DNA of 24,592 nucleotides from an uncultured Prosthecobacter sp. (GCA_947523045.1 CANNUR010000016.1:1-24592), one strand, 5' to 3'. Numbered from the stretch's first letter, positions 15,655-23,747 are shown. Notes: generated from the sequence alone by a model not told the origin. Numbers and translations are program-made.

Positions 15655-15905
15655 TTCCGCAGACTGTCGAAACCCGCCTCACGATTGATGCCGTGCACAG
15701 CGCCCGCACCTGGCAGGCGCGTCTGCCGAATGGTCGGCCGGTGCTGGCTTTTCGCCCTGATGAGGCACCACCGCTGGAACTGGCGCCGGGCGCGCAGCCG
15801 CGGGCGTTACTGACGGTGTGCGATTTCTCGCGTGCGCTGGTGCTGGCGGAGGAGGAGCCGGCCGAGGCCTACTTCAGGCCTCCGGCTTCTGGATCGCCGG
15901 ATTGA
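15651..15905 (+). CDS. Small IF-1-like OB-fold protein (hypothetical)
   Basis: An 84-residue product whose ATG overlaps the preceding stop (ATGA), so it should be translated by coupling. The pattern W-QARLPNGRPVLAF, then LAPGAQPRALLTVCDFSRALVL, follows the S1/OB-fold spacing of translation initiation factor IF-1 (laNGh-vlAh, pGD-V-ve-spyDltrgrI), but the basic RNA-contacting residues are poorly kept. It is more acidic than IF-1. I see no signal peptide. Its last 32 bp overlap, in opposite orientation, the end of the thioredoxin-like gene. The function is unknown; IF-1-like is my best structural guess and it is not the housekeeping infA. Confidence 0.55.
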   Translation: MIPQTVETRLTIDAVHSARTWQARLPNGRPVLAFRPDEAPPLELAPGAQPRALLTVCDFSRALVLAEEEPAEAYFRPPASGSPD

Positions 15906-16788
15906 TCTTTTGCAGCGCCTCGTAGAGGGCCGGATCCTGCGGGTGACCATTGTAGAGAATGGCGCCGTCGGGGGCGACCAGGACCATGCGCGGGATGCTG
16001 TCGATTTCGAGCAGGCCCGAGAAGGGGCGTTCGCGCGGTTCGACCAGCCAGGGGAAGTCGATGCCCTGCTCGTCGCGCACCTTGGCGGCGACCGCTTCGG
16101 CGTTTTCATCGTCCTTGTTCATGCCGATGACGACGACGTCGTGCGGTGCCAGTTCGGCGGCCTTTTTCTTGAGGGCAGGCATGAGCTGCATGCACGGGCC
16201 GCACCAGGAGGCCCAGAAGTCGATGAGCAGGGCCTTCTTGCCGGCGAGCTGATCCTTGAGCGTCGTGGCCTCGCCGCTGGCGCTGGTCAGGACCAGGCCG
16301 AGGTCGAGCTTGAGGCCGGCGAGTTTGGTTTCGCGGCGGGCCTTTTCGATGAGCTGGAGGAAGAGCGGGCCCTGGCTGGGCGACAGCCACAGCGCTTCGA
16401 GGATGTGGGTTTTGAAGGCGGCCTCATCCTTGTTGCCGCGCGCCTGCAGGGCGAGCGTGAACTCGGTGAAGGCGCGCACGTCATCGGCCGACTTCAGGCC
16501 GGCGCTGTCCTTGGGATCGAAGTTGTCGGCGAGGATGCGCATTTCCGGCAGCATCTTGACCAGCCACTCGCTGTCCTGGCGGCGCAGGCCCCAGATCAGC
16601 TTGGCTTCGAGGATCTTCTGGCGCGAGATGCCGGCGCGACCGGCTTCCTTGAGGGTGGTGAGCAGTTCCTCCTGACCGAGTTCGGGGCTGAACATGCGCT
16701 GCATCAACTGGCCGGGATCCGCCGCCTCCTGGGCAGTGGCGGGCAGGGCGAGGGTCAGGGCGGCCAGAAGGGAAAGACGGAGTTTCAT
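15874..16788 (-). CDS. Exported TlpA/ResA-like thioredoxin-fold protein with N-terminal helical region
   Basis: A 304-residue exported protein. The signal peptide (MKLRLSLLAALTLALPATAQ) is followed by about 135 residues of helical, TPR-like sequence, and then a thioredoxin domain from about residue 158. The active site is W195-C196-G-P-C199 in LLIDFWASWCGPCMQLMP, followed by VVVIGMNKDDENAEAV and the cis-proline region IDSIPRMVLVAPDG. That arrangement fits TlpA/ResA-type periplasmic thiol-disulfide proteins, which usually reduce apocytochromes or other exported thiol proteins. A second ATG lies 12 bp upstream at 16800 (MNLSMKL) and is an equally possible start. The gene diverges from miaA and its 3' end overlaps that of the small OB-fold gene by 32 bp. 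Confidence 0.88.
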   Translation of the reverse strand: MKLRLSLLAALTLALPATAQEAADPGQLMQRMFSPELGQEELLTTLKEAGRAGISRQKILEAKLIWGLRRQDSEWLVKMLPEMRILADNFDPKDSAGLKSADDVRAFTEFTLALQARGNKDEAAFKTHILEALWLSPSQGPLFLQLIEKARRETKLAGLKLDLGLVLTSASGEATTLKDQLAGKKALLIDFWASWCGPCMQLMPALKKKAAELAPHDVVVIGMNKDDENAEAVAAKVRDEQGIDFPWLVEPRERPFSGLLEIDSIPRMVLVAPDGAILYNGHPQDPALYEALQKINPAIQKPEA

Positions 16789-16857
16789 GCTCAGATTCAT
16801 AACGTGTGGGACGCGCCCAAGTTGCCATTCTTCCGCGCCAGCGCCAGTTTGACCGCC

Positions 16858-17784
16858 ATGCCCGCCCCGTTTTTCCTCACCGGCCCCACCGCCAGCGGCA
16901 AGTCCGCGGTCGCGGTGCTTCTGGCGGAACGCCTGGGCGGCGAAATCGTCAATGCCGATGCCTTCCAGCTCTATGAAGGCATGGACCTGCTCACCGCCAA
17001 ACCGGGTCCGGCCGAGCTGCCGCGAGTGCCGCACCATCTCTACAGCGTGCTACCGGCCGGCGAACTCTGCGATGCCCAGCGCTACCGCGAGCTGGCCCTG
17101 CCGGTGCTGGCGGACATCGCTGCGCGCGGTCGCACGCCGATCGTGGTCGGCGGCTCCGGCCTATACCTGAAGGCGCTGTCGCACGGCCTCGCCGAGCTGC
17201 CGCCGGCCGATCCGGCCCTGCGTGCCGAACTGGCCGGTTGGACTCTGGAGGCCAAGCGGAGCAAGCTGCTCGAACTCGATCCGGATGCGGCCGCCAACGT
17301 GCCGCTGGCGAATCCCCGCTACGTCGAGCGCGCCCTGGAAATCTGCCTGCTCACCGGCCGGCCGCAGTCGCAACTGCGCCAGACCTTTGCCCACGTGCAA
17401 CCGCTCGGCAGCGGCGTGACGCTCGACCTGCCGCGCGCGGAACTGCATGAACGCATTCACCGGCGCCTGCAGGCGATGGTCGACGCCGGCCTGCTCGACG
17501 AGGTGCGCATGCTGCCGGAGATCGGCCCGACCGCCGCGCGCGCCATTGGCCTGCGCGAACTGCGCGCCCACCTGGCCGGCGAGCTGTCGCTGGAGGAAGC
17601 CCTCGCGGCCATGGAGGTGGCGACCCGGCGCTACGCCAAGCGCCAGCTCACCTGGTTCCGGCGCGAGACCTGGTTGCAAAGCATTTGCCTGCCCGCCGGG
17701 GCCACGGCAGAGTGCGCGCTCGACCTCATCCTGCCCCACGTCCCATGCCCGCCGAATCCGCCGCCACTGTCCACGTCAACCTAG
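16858..17784 (+). CDS. miaA: tRNA dimethylallyltransferase MiaA
   Basis: A 308-residue enzyme that attaches a dimethylallyl group to A37 of tRNAs reading UNN codons. The P-loop is G9-P-T-A-S-G-K-S16. Next comes NADAFQLYEGMDLLTAKP (32-49), the family's DSxQvY-mdigTAKP block with the usual Ser after Asp replaced by Ala. It continues with GGSGLYLKAL, NPRYVERALEICLLTGRPQS, and IGLRELRAHL, and ends with the tRNA-contacting RRYAKRQLTWFRR. Length is standard. ATG 16858 begins directly at the P-loop strand. The 3' end runs 40 bp into aroB, so the two are very probably cotranscribed; the last 20 or so residues (CPPNPPPLSTST) look like a tail forced by that overlap. Confidence 0.94.
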   Translation: MPAPFFLTGPTASGKSAVAVLLAERLGGEIVNADAFQLYEGMDLLTAKPGPAELPRVPHHLYSVLPAGELCDAQRYRELALPVLADIAARGRTPIVVGGSGLYLKALSHGLAELPPADPALRAELAGWTLEAKRSKLLELDPDAAANVPLANPRYVERALEICLLTGRPQSQLRQTFAHVQPLGSGVTLDLPRAELHERIHRRLQAMVDAGLLDEVRMLPEIGPTAARAIGLRELRAHLAGELSLEEALAAMEVATRRYAKRQLTWFRRETWLQSICLPAGATAECALDLILPHVPCPPNPPPLSTST

Positions 17785-18848
17785 GCTCGCGCAGCTACGA
17801 CGTCGAGGTCGGTCCCGGCCTGCTCGACCGCCTCGGCGCGGTCGCGGTCGCCAAGTTTCCAGGCCGCGCGCGGGTGGCGGTCATCACCGATTCGAATGTC
17901 GGTCCGCTCTACGCCGACCGCGCCCTCGCCAGCCTGCAGGCCGCGGGCCTGCAACCGCACCTCATCACCGTGCCGGCCGGCGAGGCCTCGAAATCGCTGC
18001 TCGTCGCCGAGACTGTCTGCGGCGAGATGGCGCGCGCCGGTTTGGATCGCAAAAGCTTCGTGGTCGCCCTGGGCGGCGGTGTCATCGGTGACCTCGCCGG
18101 TTTCTGCGCGGCGATCTACCAGCGCGGCATTCCCTACCTGCAGGTGCCGACGACGGTGCTGTCGCAGGTCGACAGCTCGGTGGGCGGCAAGACCGGTGTC
18201 AACCTGCCCGACGCGAAGAACATGGTGGGCTGCTTCCATCAGCCCGCGCACGTGCTGGCCGACACTGCGACGCTGGCGAGTTTGCAGAAGCGCGAGTGGA
18301 ACGAGGGCTTTGCCGAGATCATCAAGCACGCCTGCATCCGCGACGCCGCCATGCTCGAGGTCATCGAGGCGGTGGCCGACGGCCGCGGCGATCTCGCCGA
18401 GTTGATTCGTCGCAACGTCGCCATCAAGGCGCGCATCGTCGAGGCCGACGAGCATGAGACGAGCGGCCTGCGTGCCCTGCTCAACTTCGGTCACACCCTC
18501 GGCCATGCCGTTGAAGCGGCGGCCGGTTACGGCGGCCTGCTGCATGGCGAGGCGATTTCGCTCGGCCTGCGCGCCGCTTTGTCGCTCTCCTGCCAGCTCT
18601 GCGGCCTGCCCGCGGCCGACGCCGCGCGCGTGCTCGGCCTGCTGCGCCGCTTCGACCTGCCGGTGGTGCTCGACCGCGCGCTCGCCCCGGAGGAAGTGCT
18701 GCGCATCGCCCGCATGGACAAGAAGTTCGAGGCCGGCCAGATCCGCTTTGTGCTGCTGCGCGAGTTGGGCGACGCCTTTGTCAGTCGCGAGGTCGGCGAG
18801 GCTCACCTGGCCGCGGCGCTGGCCGAACTGGAGACGGAACTTCCGTGA
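17745..18848 (+). CDS. aroB: 3-dehydroquinate synthase AroB
   Basis: A 367-residue cytoplasmic enzyme, second step of the shikimate pathway (DAHP to 3-dehydroquinate, using NAD and Zn or Co). NAD-binding and core motifs are clear: VPAGEASKS, VALGGGVIGDLAGF (108-120), VPTTVLSQVDSSVGGKTGVN (134-153). Zinc ligands are E191 in GFAEIIKH, H250 in NFGHTLGHAVE and H267 in LHGEAISLG. The start at ATG 17745 gives the normal N-terminus; it lies inside the last 40 bp of miaA in another frame. It heads the run toward dhaL (45 bp gap). Confidence 0.96.
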   Translation: MPAESAATVHVNLGSRSYDVEVGPGLLDRLGAVAVAKFPGRARVAVITDSNVGPLYADRALASLQAAGLQPHLITVPAGEASKSLLVAETVCGEMARAGLDRKSFVVALGGGVIGDLAGFCAAIYQRGIPYLQVPTTVLSQVDSSVGGKTGVNLPDAKNMVGCFHQPAHVLADTATLASLQKREWNEGFAEIIKHACIRDAAMLEVIEAVADGRGDLAELIRRNVAIKARIVEADEHETSGLRALLNFGHTLGHAVEAAAGYGGLLHGEAISLGLRAALSLSCQLCGLPAADAARVLGLLRRFDLPVVLDRALAPEEVLRIARMDKKFEAGQIRFVLLRELGDAFVSREVGEAHLAAALAELETELP

Positions 18849-18893
18849 ATTTGTCCATTGCATCCATTCGTTGATCTTTCACTGTCCACCATC

Positions 18894-19529
18894 ATGCCCA
18901 AAACCAGCCTCACTCCGAACGAAGTCAAAGAAATGCTCCTGCTCGCCGCGGAGCGCATCATCGCCGCTGAACCTGCGCTGTCGGAAGCCGACCGCAACCT
19001 GGGCGACGGCGACCACGGGTTGGGCATGCAGCGCGGCATGACCGCCGCCAAGGAAAAGCTGAACGAGGGCGAGGCCGCCTCGGTCGAGAAGGCCTTCAGC
19101 AATGTCGGCATGGCGATGATGAGCAGCATGGGCGGCGCCTCGGGCGCCATCTTCGGCACCTTCTTCCGCAGCGGCGGCAAGGCGCTCGCCGGCAAGGACA
19201 CGCTGGATGCCGCCGGCCTGGCCGCCTTCCTGCAGGCCGGTGTCGAGGGCGTCAAGCAGCGCGGTGGCGCGGCCGTCGGCGATAAGACCGTCGTTGATGC
19301 CATGCAGCCCGCGGCCGAGAAGGCCGCCCAGGTGGCCGACCAGTCGCTGCCGGAAGCGGCCGCCGCCATTCATGAGGCCGCCCTCGGTGGCCTCGAAGCC
19401 AGCAAGAACATGATCGCCAAGTTCGGTCGCGCCAAGACCCTCGGCGAAGCCTGCCTCGGTCATCCGGATGCCGGCGCCCTTTCGGTCACCGTCATCCTCG
19501 GTGCGATGAAGGATTACATTGCCGCCTGA
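18894..19529 (+). CDS. Orphan DhaL-type dihydroxyacetone kinase ADP-binding subunit
   Basis: A 211-residue all-helical protein of the DhaL/DAK2 family. The Mg-ADP binding elements are present: D33-RNL-G-D38-G-D40-H-G, GGASGAIFGTFF (80-91), G129-D-K-T-V-V-D-A-M-QP, and a C-terminal GRAKTLGEACLGHPDAGA in place of the usual R-A-S-Y-L-G-E-R-S-G-H-DPGA. In dihydroxyacetone kinases DhaL supplies or accepts the phosphate for substrate held covalently by DhaK. No dhaK or PTS dhaM gene is adjacent, so either the partner is elsewhere or this copy has another role. ATG 18894 is preferred; it lies 45 bp after aroB and 22 bp before the flavoprotein gene, all in one direction. Confidence 0.85.
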   Translation: MPKTSLTPNEVKEMLLLAAERIIAAEPALSEADRNLGDGDHGLGMQRGMTAAKEKLNEGEAASVEKAFSNVGMAMMSSMGGASGAIFGTFFRSGGKALAGKDTLDAAGLAAFLQAGVEGVKQRGGAAVGDKTVVDAMQPAAEKAAQVADQSLPEAAAAIHEAALGGLEASKNMIAKFGRAKTLGEACLGHPDAGALSVTVILGAMKDYIAA

Positions 19530-19551
19530 ACCCCGGCCGGCGCGGCACGTC

Positions 19552-21207
19552 ATGACCCTTCGTCCCGCGCTGCTCCGCCTCTGGCGCCTCGGTCTGCTGG
19601 TCGCCGCCGTGCTGCTCCTGCGCGCGGCGCAGGACCGTCGCGATGCCGATGACGCGGCGCTGACGGTCGAGCGCGTGCGCGATTTCTTTCCCGCGGCCGA
19701 ACGCTTGGAGCCGGTCGATGCCGCCGGTCGCCAGGAGGTGCGCGCGGCCGATGGCGCCCTGCTCGGTCGTGTCACCACGACCCTGCCGGAATCGAAGCGC
19801 ATCATCGGTTATTCCGGACCGACCCACAGTCTGCTCGCTTTCGATCCGCAGGGGCAGATTCTGGGCCTGCGCGTGCTGCGCAGCCATGACACGTCCGATC
19901 ATTTGGCGGAGGTGGTGGCCGACCGCGCCTTCTTCCGCCAGTTCACCGGTCACAAGCCCGAGGCCCTGGCTGAACGGGAACTGCACATGGTCACCGGGGC
20001 GACCCTGACCAGCACGGCCATCGCCGAGGGCGTGCTCGCCCGGCTCGGAGCCGCGGCGCAGGTGTCGCTGCGGTTCCCGGACGAGATCACCCTCGAGGAG
20101 GTGCGTCGCCTTGAGCCCGCGGCCGAGAGCCTCAAGGAAAACCGCGGGGCGGTGGGCGGCTGGCAGGTGCTCGATGGCAAGGGCAAGCGCCTCGGCATCG
20201 CCGTGCGCAGCTCGCCGGTGACCGACACCCTGATCGGTTACAAGGGACCGACCGACACCCTGCTGTTGCTCGATGCCGAGGGTCGCACCCTGCGCGGCTT
20301 GGCGGTGCGCAAGAGCTACGACACGGGTCGCTACGTCGGTTATGTCACCGGCGACCGCCACTTCCTCAAGTCGTTCAACGGTCGCAGTCTGGAGGAGCTG
20401 GCCTCGCTCGACTTCAAGCAGGCCAAGATCGAGGGCGTGTCCGGGGCCACCGAAACGAGCTGGTCGATCGCCGAGGGTCTGAAGCGGCGGGCGGGCGACC
20501 TTTTGACTCGTCGCCCGGCCGGCTGGCTGCGCGAGATTCGCTGGCGCTGGCAGGACACGGGCCACGTGCTGATGATCGCCTCCGCCCTGCTCATGGCCTT
20601 CACCCGCCTGCGCGGCGTTCCCTGGCTGCGCCACCTGCATCATGCCGGTCTCGTCGTCTATGGCGGCTTCATCGCCGGCGAACTGCTCTCGCAGGGCCTG
20701 CTGGCCGGCTGGGGGGCGCATGGCACGCCCTGGCGCAGCGCTCCCGGCCTGCTGCTGCTGGCCGCGGTCGCCCTGCTGGCGCCGGTGTTCAGTGGTCGCC
20801 AGCTCTACTGTCATCACCTCTGTGCCCACGGCGCCCTGCAGCAGTTGCTGGCGCGGCGCCTGCCCTGGCAGCTGCATCTGCCGCCCGCGATCGAGCGCTG
20901 GCTGACCCGGCTGCCCTTCGCCCTGCTCGGCCTGGTCCTGGCCAGCGTCGTGCTCGGCCTGGGCATCGATCTCAACGCGCTGGAGCCGTTTGACGCCTAC
21001 CTGTTCCGCGTTGCCGGCTGGGCCAGTCTGGTGCTGGCCGTGCTGGGACTGGTGGCGGCCCTGTTCACGCCGCTGGCCTACTGTCGCTACGGCTGCCCGA
21101 CCGGCGCCCTGTTCAAGCTGCTGCGCGTGGCCGGTGCCGGCGACCGCTTCGGCTTGCGCGACGCCCTGGCGGCGCTGGCGCTGGCTGCTGCGGCTCTGTT
21201 GCTCTGA
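19552..21207 (+). CDS. Membrane flavoprotein with two FMN-binding domains and NosR/NapH-like CxxxC module
   Basis: A 551-residue inner-membrane protein. One N-terminal helix (about 11-24) is followed by two tandem periplasmic FMN_bind domains, each with a flavinylation motif of the (S/T)GATxT type: T148-G-A-T-L-T153 and S297-G-A-T-E-T302. The upstream Asp of the ApbE consensus is His145 and Glu294 respectively. Several membrane helices follow (about 337-351, 363-383, 398-413, 454-472, 485-506, 533-551). Between them are two cytoplasm-side cysteine motifs, C420-HHL-C424-A and C511-RYG-C515-P, as in NosR, PceC and NapH. No 4Fe-4S CxxCxxC ferredoxin domain follows. The protein should pass electrons between a membrane donor and periplasmic acceptors through two covalent FMNs; ApbE must be encoded elsewhere. 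ATG 19552 is chosen over TTG 19519, which would overlap dhaL. Confidence 0.85.
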   Translation: MTLRPALLRLWRLGLLVAAVLLLRAAQDRRDADDAALTVERVRDFFPAAERLEPVDAAGRQEVRAADGALLGRVTTTLPESKRIIGYSGPTHSLLAFDPQGQILGLRVLRSHDTSDHLAEVVADRAFFRQFTGHKPEALAERELHMVTGATLTSTAIAEGVLARLGAAAQVSLRFPDEITLEEVRRLEPAAESLKENRGAVGGWQVLDGKGKRLGIAVRSSPVTDTLIGYKGPTDTLLLLDAEGRTLRGLAVRKSYDTGRYVGYVTGDRHFLKSFNGRSLEELASLDFKQAKIEGVSGATETSWSIAEGLKRRAGDLLTRRPAGWLREIRWRWQDTGHVLMIASALLMAFTRLRGVPWLRHLHHAGLVVYGGFIAGELLSQGLLAGWGAHGTPWRSAPGLLLLAAVALLAPVFSGRQLYCHHLCAHGALQQLLARRLPWQLHLPPAIERWLTRLPFALLGLVLASVVLGLGIDLNALEPFDAYLFRVAGWASLVLAVLGLVAALFTPLAYCRYGCPTGALFKLLRVAGAGDRFGLRDALAALALAAAALLL

Positions 21208-21834
21208 TCAGCTGCGTTTGCGCCGGCCCTGGCTCGGCCCCATCTTGCGGTAGAGGGTGGCGAGGCTGACGCCGAGCATGGCGGCGGTTTTCTCGCGCGA
21301 GCCGCCGTTGTGCTCCAGGCTGACCTCAATGAAGCGACGCTCCTGCTCGCGCAGGAAGTCATCGAGCTTGCCGCCCACCGGCAGGTCGGTCGGGGGGGCG
21401 TCGCTGCTTGGAGGCGAAGCGACAGGTTCCGCAGCGGGCTCGGTGGAGGATTGCTGGGACGCGTCCACCGGGCCGAGTTGTCGCAGGCAGCGCTGTAGAG
21501 CGGTCACCAGTTCGGCCGGGGCGACCGGCTTGAGGAGGAAATCGCGCGCCCCCAGGCGCAGGGCCTGGATGACCGCTTCCGGGCTGCGCTCCGCGGTGAT
21601 CATGACGGTGGGCAGGGCGGGGAACTCGCGCTGGCAGACCGCCAGCACCTCCATGCCGCTGTCCGGGCCGATGTGGTAGTCGACCAGCGCCAGGTCGGGC
21701 TGCCAGGTGTGCAGGGCCTCAAGGCCTTCCGCCACCGTGGTGCGGCCGCAAACCTCACAGCCCGCGCCCCGGCAAATGCGGGTGAGCATTTCCAGCAGGG
21801 CGGGTTCGTCGTCGATGATCAGCAGGCGTGCCAT
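21208..21834 (-). CDS. Orphan response regulator with Fis-type HTH (RegA/PrrA/ActR-like)
   Basis: A 208-residue cytoplasmic regulator. The receiver domain (1-120) has the acidic pair D8-D9, phosphoacceptor D52 in LALVDYHIG, T80 in VMITAE and K102 in FLLKPV, so it should be phosphorylatable. A Pro/Ser/Ala-rich linker (about 121-155) leads to a Fis-family helix-turn-helix (about 160-202: EQERRFIEVSLEHNGGSREKTAAMLGVSLATLYRKM), ending in a basic tail. The order receiver, proline linker, HTH and the length match RegA/PrrA/ActR redox regulators, although the linker here is longer than usual. No histidine kinase gene is adjacent. Its stop abuts the stop of the convergent flavoprotein gene with no spacer. 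A role in redox control of nearby electron-transfer genes is only inference. Confidence 0.87.
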   Translation of the reverse strand: MARLLIIDDEPALLEMLTRICRGAGCEVCGRTTVAEGLEALHTWQPDLALVDYHIGPDSGMEVLAVCQREFPALPTVMITAERSPEAVIQALRLGARDFLLKPVAPAELVTALQRCLRQLGPVDASQQSSTEPAAEPVASPPSSDAPPTDLPVGGKLDDFLREQERRFIEVSLEHNGGSREKTAAMLGVSLATLYRKMGPSQGRRKRS

Positions 21835-21945
21835 GGTCGTGTCACGGCGGGCGGGTGGTTGCGCCTGCCTTGGTAACAGTCCGACGATGGTGTTTCTAGC
21901 CTTAAAAGAAGATGAAGAAGTCTGGAGAACCCCCGGCGTTGAGCC

Positions 21946-23118
21946 TCAAAGTCGCTCCAGCGGGTTGCCGCGCTCCTGCAGGGGCAGGGCGACGACGGCG
22001 CCGGCTTGGCGGTGCGATTCGAACACGCCGGCAATCATTTCCAGAATGACACGACCGTCGCCGGCCGAGCAGAGCGGTTCGCGTGCCTCGCGCATGGCGG
22101 CCATGAGGTCGAGCGCCGGCGCCAGGTGGCCGCCGACCTGTTTGCGGATGTCGGCCAGGGGTTCGGGTACGCCGATTCCGCCGCTGGTGACGGGTTGCCA
22201 GGCGGTGAGTTTGGCATCCGGTCGGAACGGGCTGCCGGTGCGCAGGTGGATGAGCGGTTCGGCGTCCATGCGCAGGTCGAGCACGCCTTCGGTGCCGATG
22301 ATTTGCAGGCCGAAGCCGGATTCGCGCACGCCGGCGTTTTGCACGGAGTCGAAAAAGGCGGGCAGGCCGTCGGCCATCTCGAAGCGGGCATGCACCTCGT
22401 TGCCGCCGAGCCGGCCCAGGCCCTCGGAGCCCTCGCCAACATCGGCGGCGGTGATCGGTCGGCCCTGCTGGAGCACCGTGGCGCTGCAGGTTTTCGGCGC
22501 GCCGGCGAAGTGATGGATCAGGTTGAGGATGTGGCTGCCGAGCACCCAGAGGTCGAGTGAGCCGCCGCGGGCATCCTCCTTGCCGCGGGCGCGGTATTCC
22601 AGCACCCGGCCGATGGCGCCCTCGCGCACCAGCTTGACCGCCACCGGCAGGGCGGGGTGGTAGCGGTTGCGATGGGCCAGAGCCAGGCGCAGGCCGGTGC
22701 GCTGGCAGGCGGCGACGATTTCGTCGGCCTCGGCCAGGGTCCGGCAAAAGGGTTTCTCCATGTAGATGCCGCGCACGCCGGCGGCCGCGGCGGCGAGGGT
22801 CATGGCATGGTGCTGATCGACATGACGCGGTGCGATCACCGCGATGTCCGGGTGCAGCTCGTCGAGCATCTGCCGGTAGTCGGCAAAGCCGCGCACGCCG
22901 CCGAGGCGCGCCTGCGCTTCCGTCAGGCCCTTGGCATCGGCATCGGCGACGGCGACCACCTGCGTGCCGGGCACGTTGCGCCACATCGTGTCGAGACCGT
23001 GGCCAAAGTTGCCGCGGCCGGTGTGGCCGATCACGGCGACCCGCATGGGGGCTTCGGCGGCGCGGCCGCGCACGCTGGCGAGGGCGGCGGCGGCGCCGAG
23101 GAAGGTGCGCCGTTTCAT
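21946..23118 (-). CDS. Tat-exported Gfo/Idh/MocA-family oxidoreductase
   Basis: A 390-residue protein with a twin-arginine leader (M-K-R-R-T-F-L-G-A-A, hydrophobic to about residue 22). The Rossmann domain is MRVAVIGHTGRGNFGHGLD, VVAVADAD, and ELHPDIAVIAPRH, with the catalytic-site E-K-P in GIYMEKPFCRT. The later HRNRYHPALPVAV and LDLWVLGSHILNLIHHFAG segments correspond to the substrate-facing helix; H and N there are typical. It is only distantly related to the other member at 12708-13970, so it is not a recent duplicate. Its ATG overlaps the stop of the FHA-protein gene upstream (ATGA), so the two should be coupled. The substrate is unknown, probably a sugar or polyol. Confidence 0.9.
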   Translation of the reverse strand: MKRRTFLGAAAALASVRGRAAEAPMRVAVIGHTGRGNFGHGLDTMWRNVPGTQVVAVADADAKGLTEAQARLGGVRGFADYRQMLDELHPDIAVIAPRHVDQHHAMTLAAAAAGVRGIYMEKPFCRTLAEADEIVAACQRTGLRLALAHRNRYHPALPVAVKLVREGAIGRVLEYRARGKEDARGGSLDLWVLGSHILNLIHHFAGAPKTCSATVLQQGRPITAADVGEGSEGLGRLGGNEVHARFEMADGLPAFFDSVQNAGVRESGFGLQIIGTEGVLDLRMDAEPLIHLRTGSPFRPDAKLTAWQPVTSGGIGVPEPLADIRKQVGGHLAPALDLMAAMREAREPLCSAGDGRVILEMIAGVFESHRQAGAVVALPLQERGNPLERL

Positions 23119-23747
23119 GGCGCTTCCTGTTCGACGGTCTTCTCGATCTTGATCTTTGGCAGGTTGCCACCGACGCGATCAAAGAGATCGCTGAAGAAAT
23201 TGCCGCCTTCGGTTTCCTTGTGATGGCGCAGGTACAGACCGGCGAGGAAGGCGGCGACGAAGAGGGCAATGACGATGGCCGCCGTGGCGCAGCCGCTGCC
23301 GCTGGTGTCCGGGTAGGAGGTCACGCGCACGGCGCGGCTGCGTGGCGGGGCCGGAGCGCGGTAGTTGCGCTTCGGCATCGGCGGCGGTGCTTCCGGAACC
23401 GGCGGCACTTCCGGCACCGGCACGTGAATCACCTCGGGCTCCACCAGCGTTGCGGGGGCTTCGCCTTCATAATACACGGCCTGGACATCGCCAAAAGCGA
23501 CCCGGTCGCCCTCACTGAGCCGGGCTTCCTCGATCTCGACGCCGTTGACGCGGGTGCCGTTGCTGGATTTCTGGTCGGCGACGAAGCAGCCGCTGTCGCT
23601 GAGTTCGATGACCGCGTGATGGCCGGAAACCGAGGGGAATTCGAGCACGACGACGCTGTCCGGGTGGCGGCCGATGGTGGTGGTGCCCTCTTCAAGGGAG
23701 TGGGTGAAGACGGAGCCGTCGTCGAGGTGGAAGACAAGGGTGGGCAT
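23115..23747 (-). CDS. FHA-domain membrane protein
   Basis: A 210-residue protein. Residues 1-95 form a forkhead-associated domain: TIGRHPDSVVV (24-34), S39-V-S-G-H-H-A-V-I-E, SSNGTRVNG (61-69) and the DRVAFGDVQAVYY end strand, with the phosphothreonine-contacting R27, S41, N63 and N68 region present. A proline-rich linker (about 100-140) leads to a single transmembrane helix (about 153-174) and a short basic C-terminal part (NLPKIKIEKTVEQEAP). It should therefore bind a phosphoprotein in the cytoplasm while anchored in the membrane, or signal to the periplasmic side. I start at ATG 23747, exactly at the domain start; in-frame codons upstream to 23840 add a non-family segment. It is coupled by ATGA to the downstream oxidoreductase gene. 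No Ser/Thr kinase gene lies in the window. Confidence 0.85.
   Translation of the reverse strand: MPTLVFHLDDGSVFTHSLEEGTTTIGRHPDSVVVLEFPSVSGHHAVIELSDSGCFVADQKSSNGTRVNGVEIEEARLSEGDRVAFGDVQAVYYEGEAPATLVEPEVIHVPVPEVPPVPEAPPPMPKRNYRAPAPPRSRAVRVTSYPDTSGSGCATAAIVIALFVAAFLAGLYLRHHKETEGGNFFSDLFDRVGGNLPKIKIEKTVEQEAP

Noticed and set aside
15807..16109. Small minus-strand frame over the thioredoxin-like gene end
   Set aside because: It is a frame-shifted shadow with Arg/Ser-rich sequence; the thioredoxin-like reading frame is intact to its stop at 15874.
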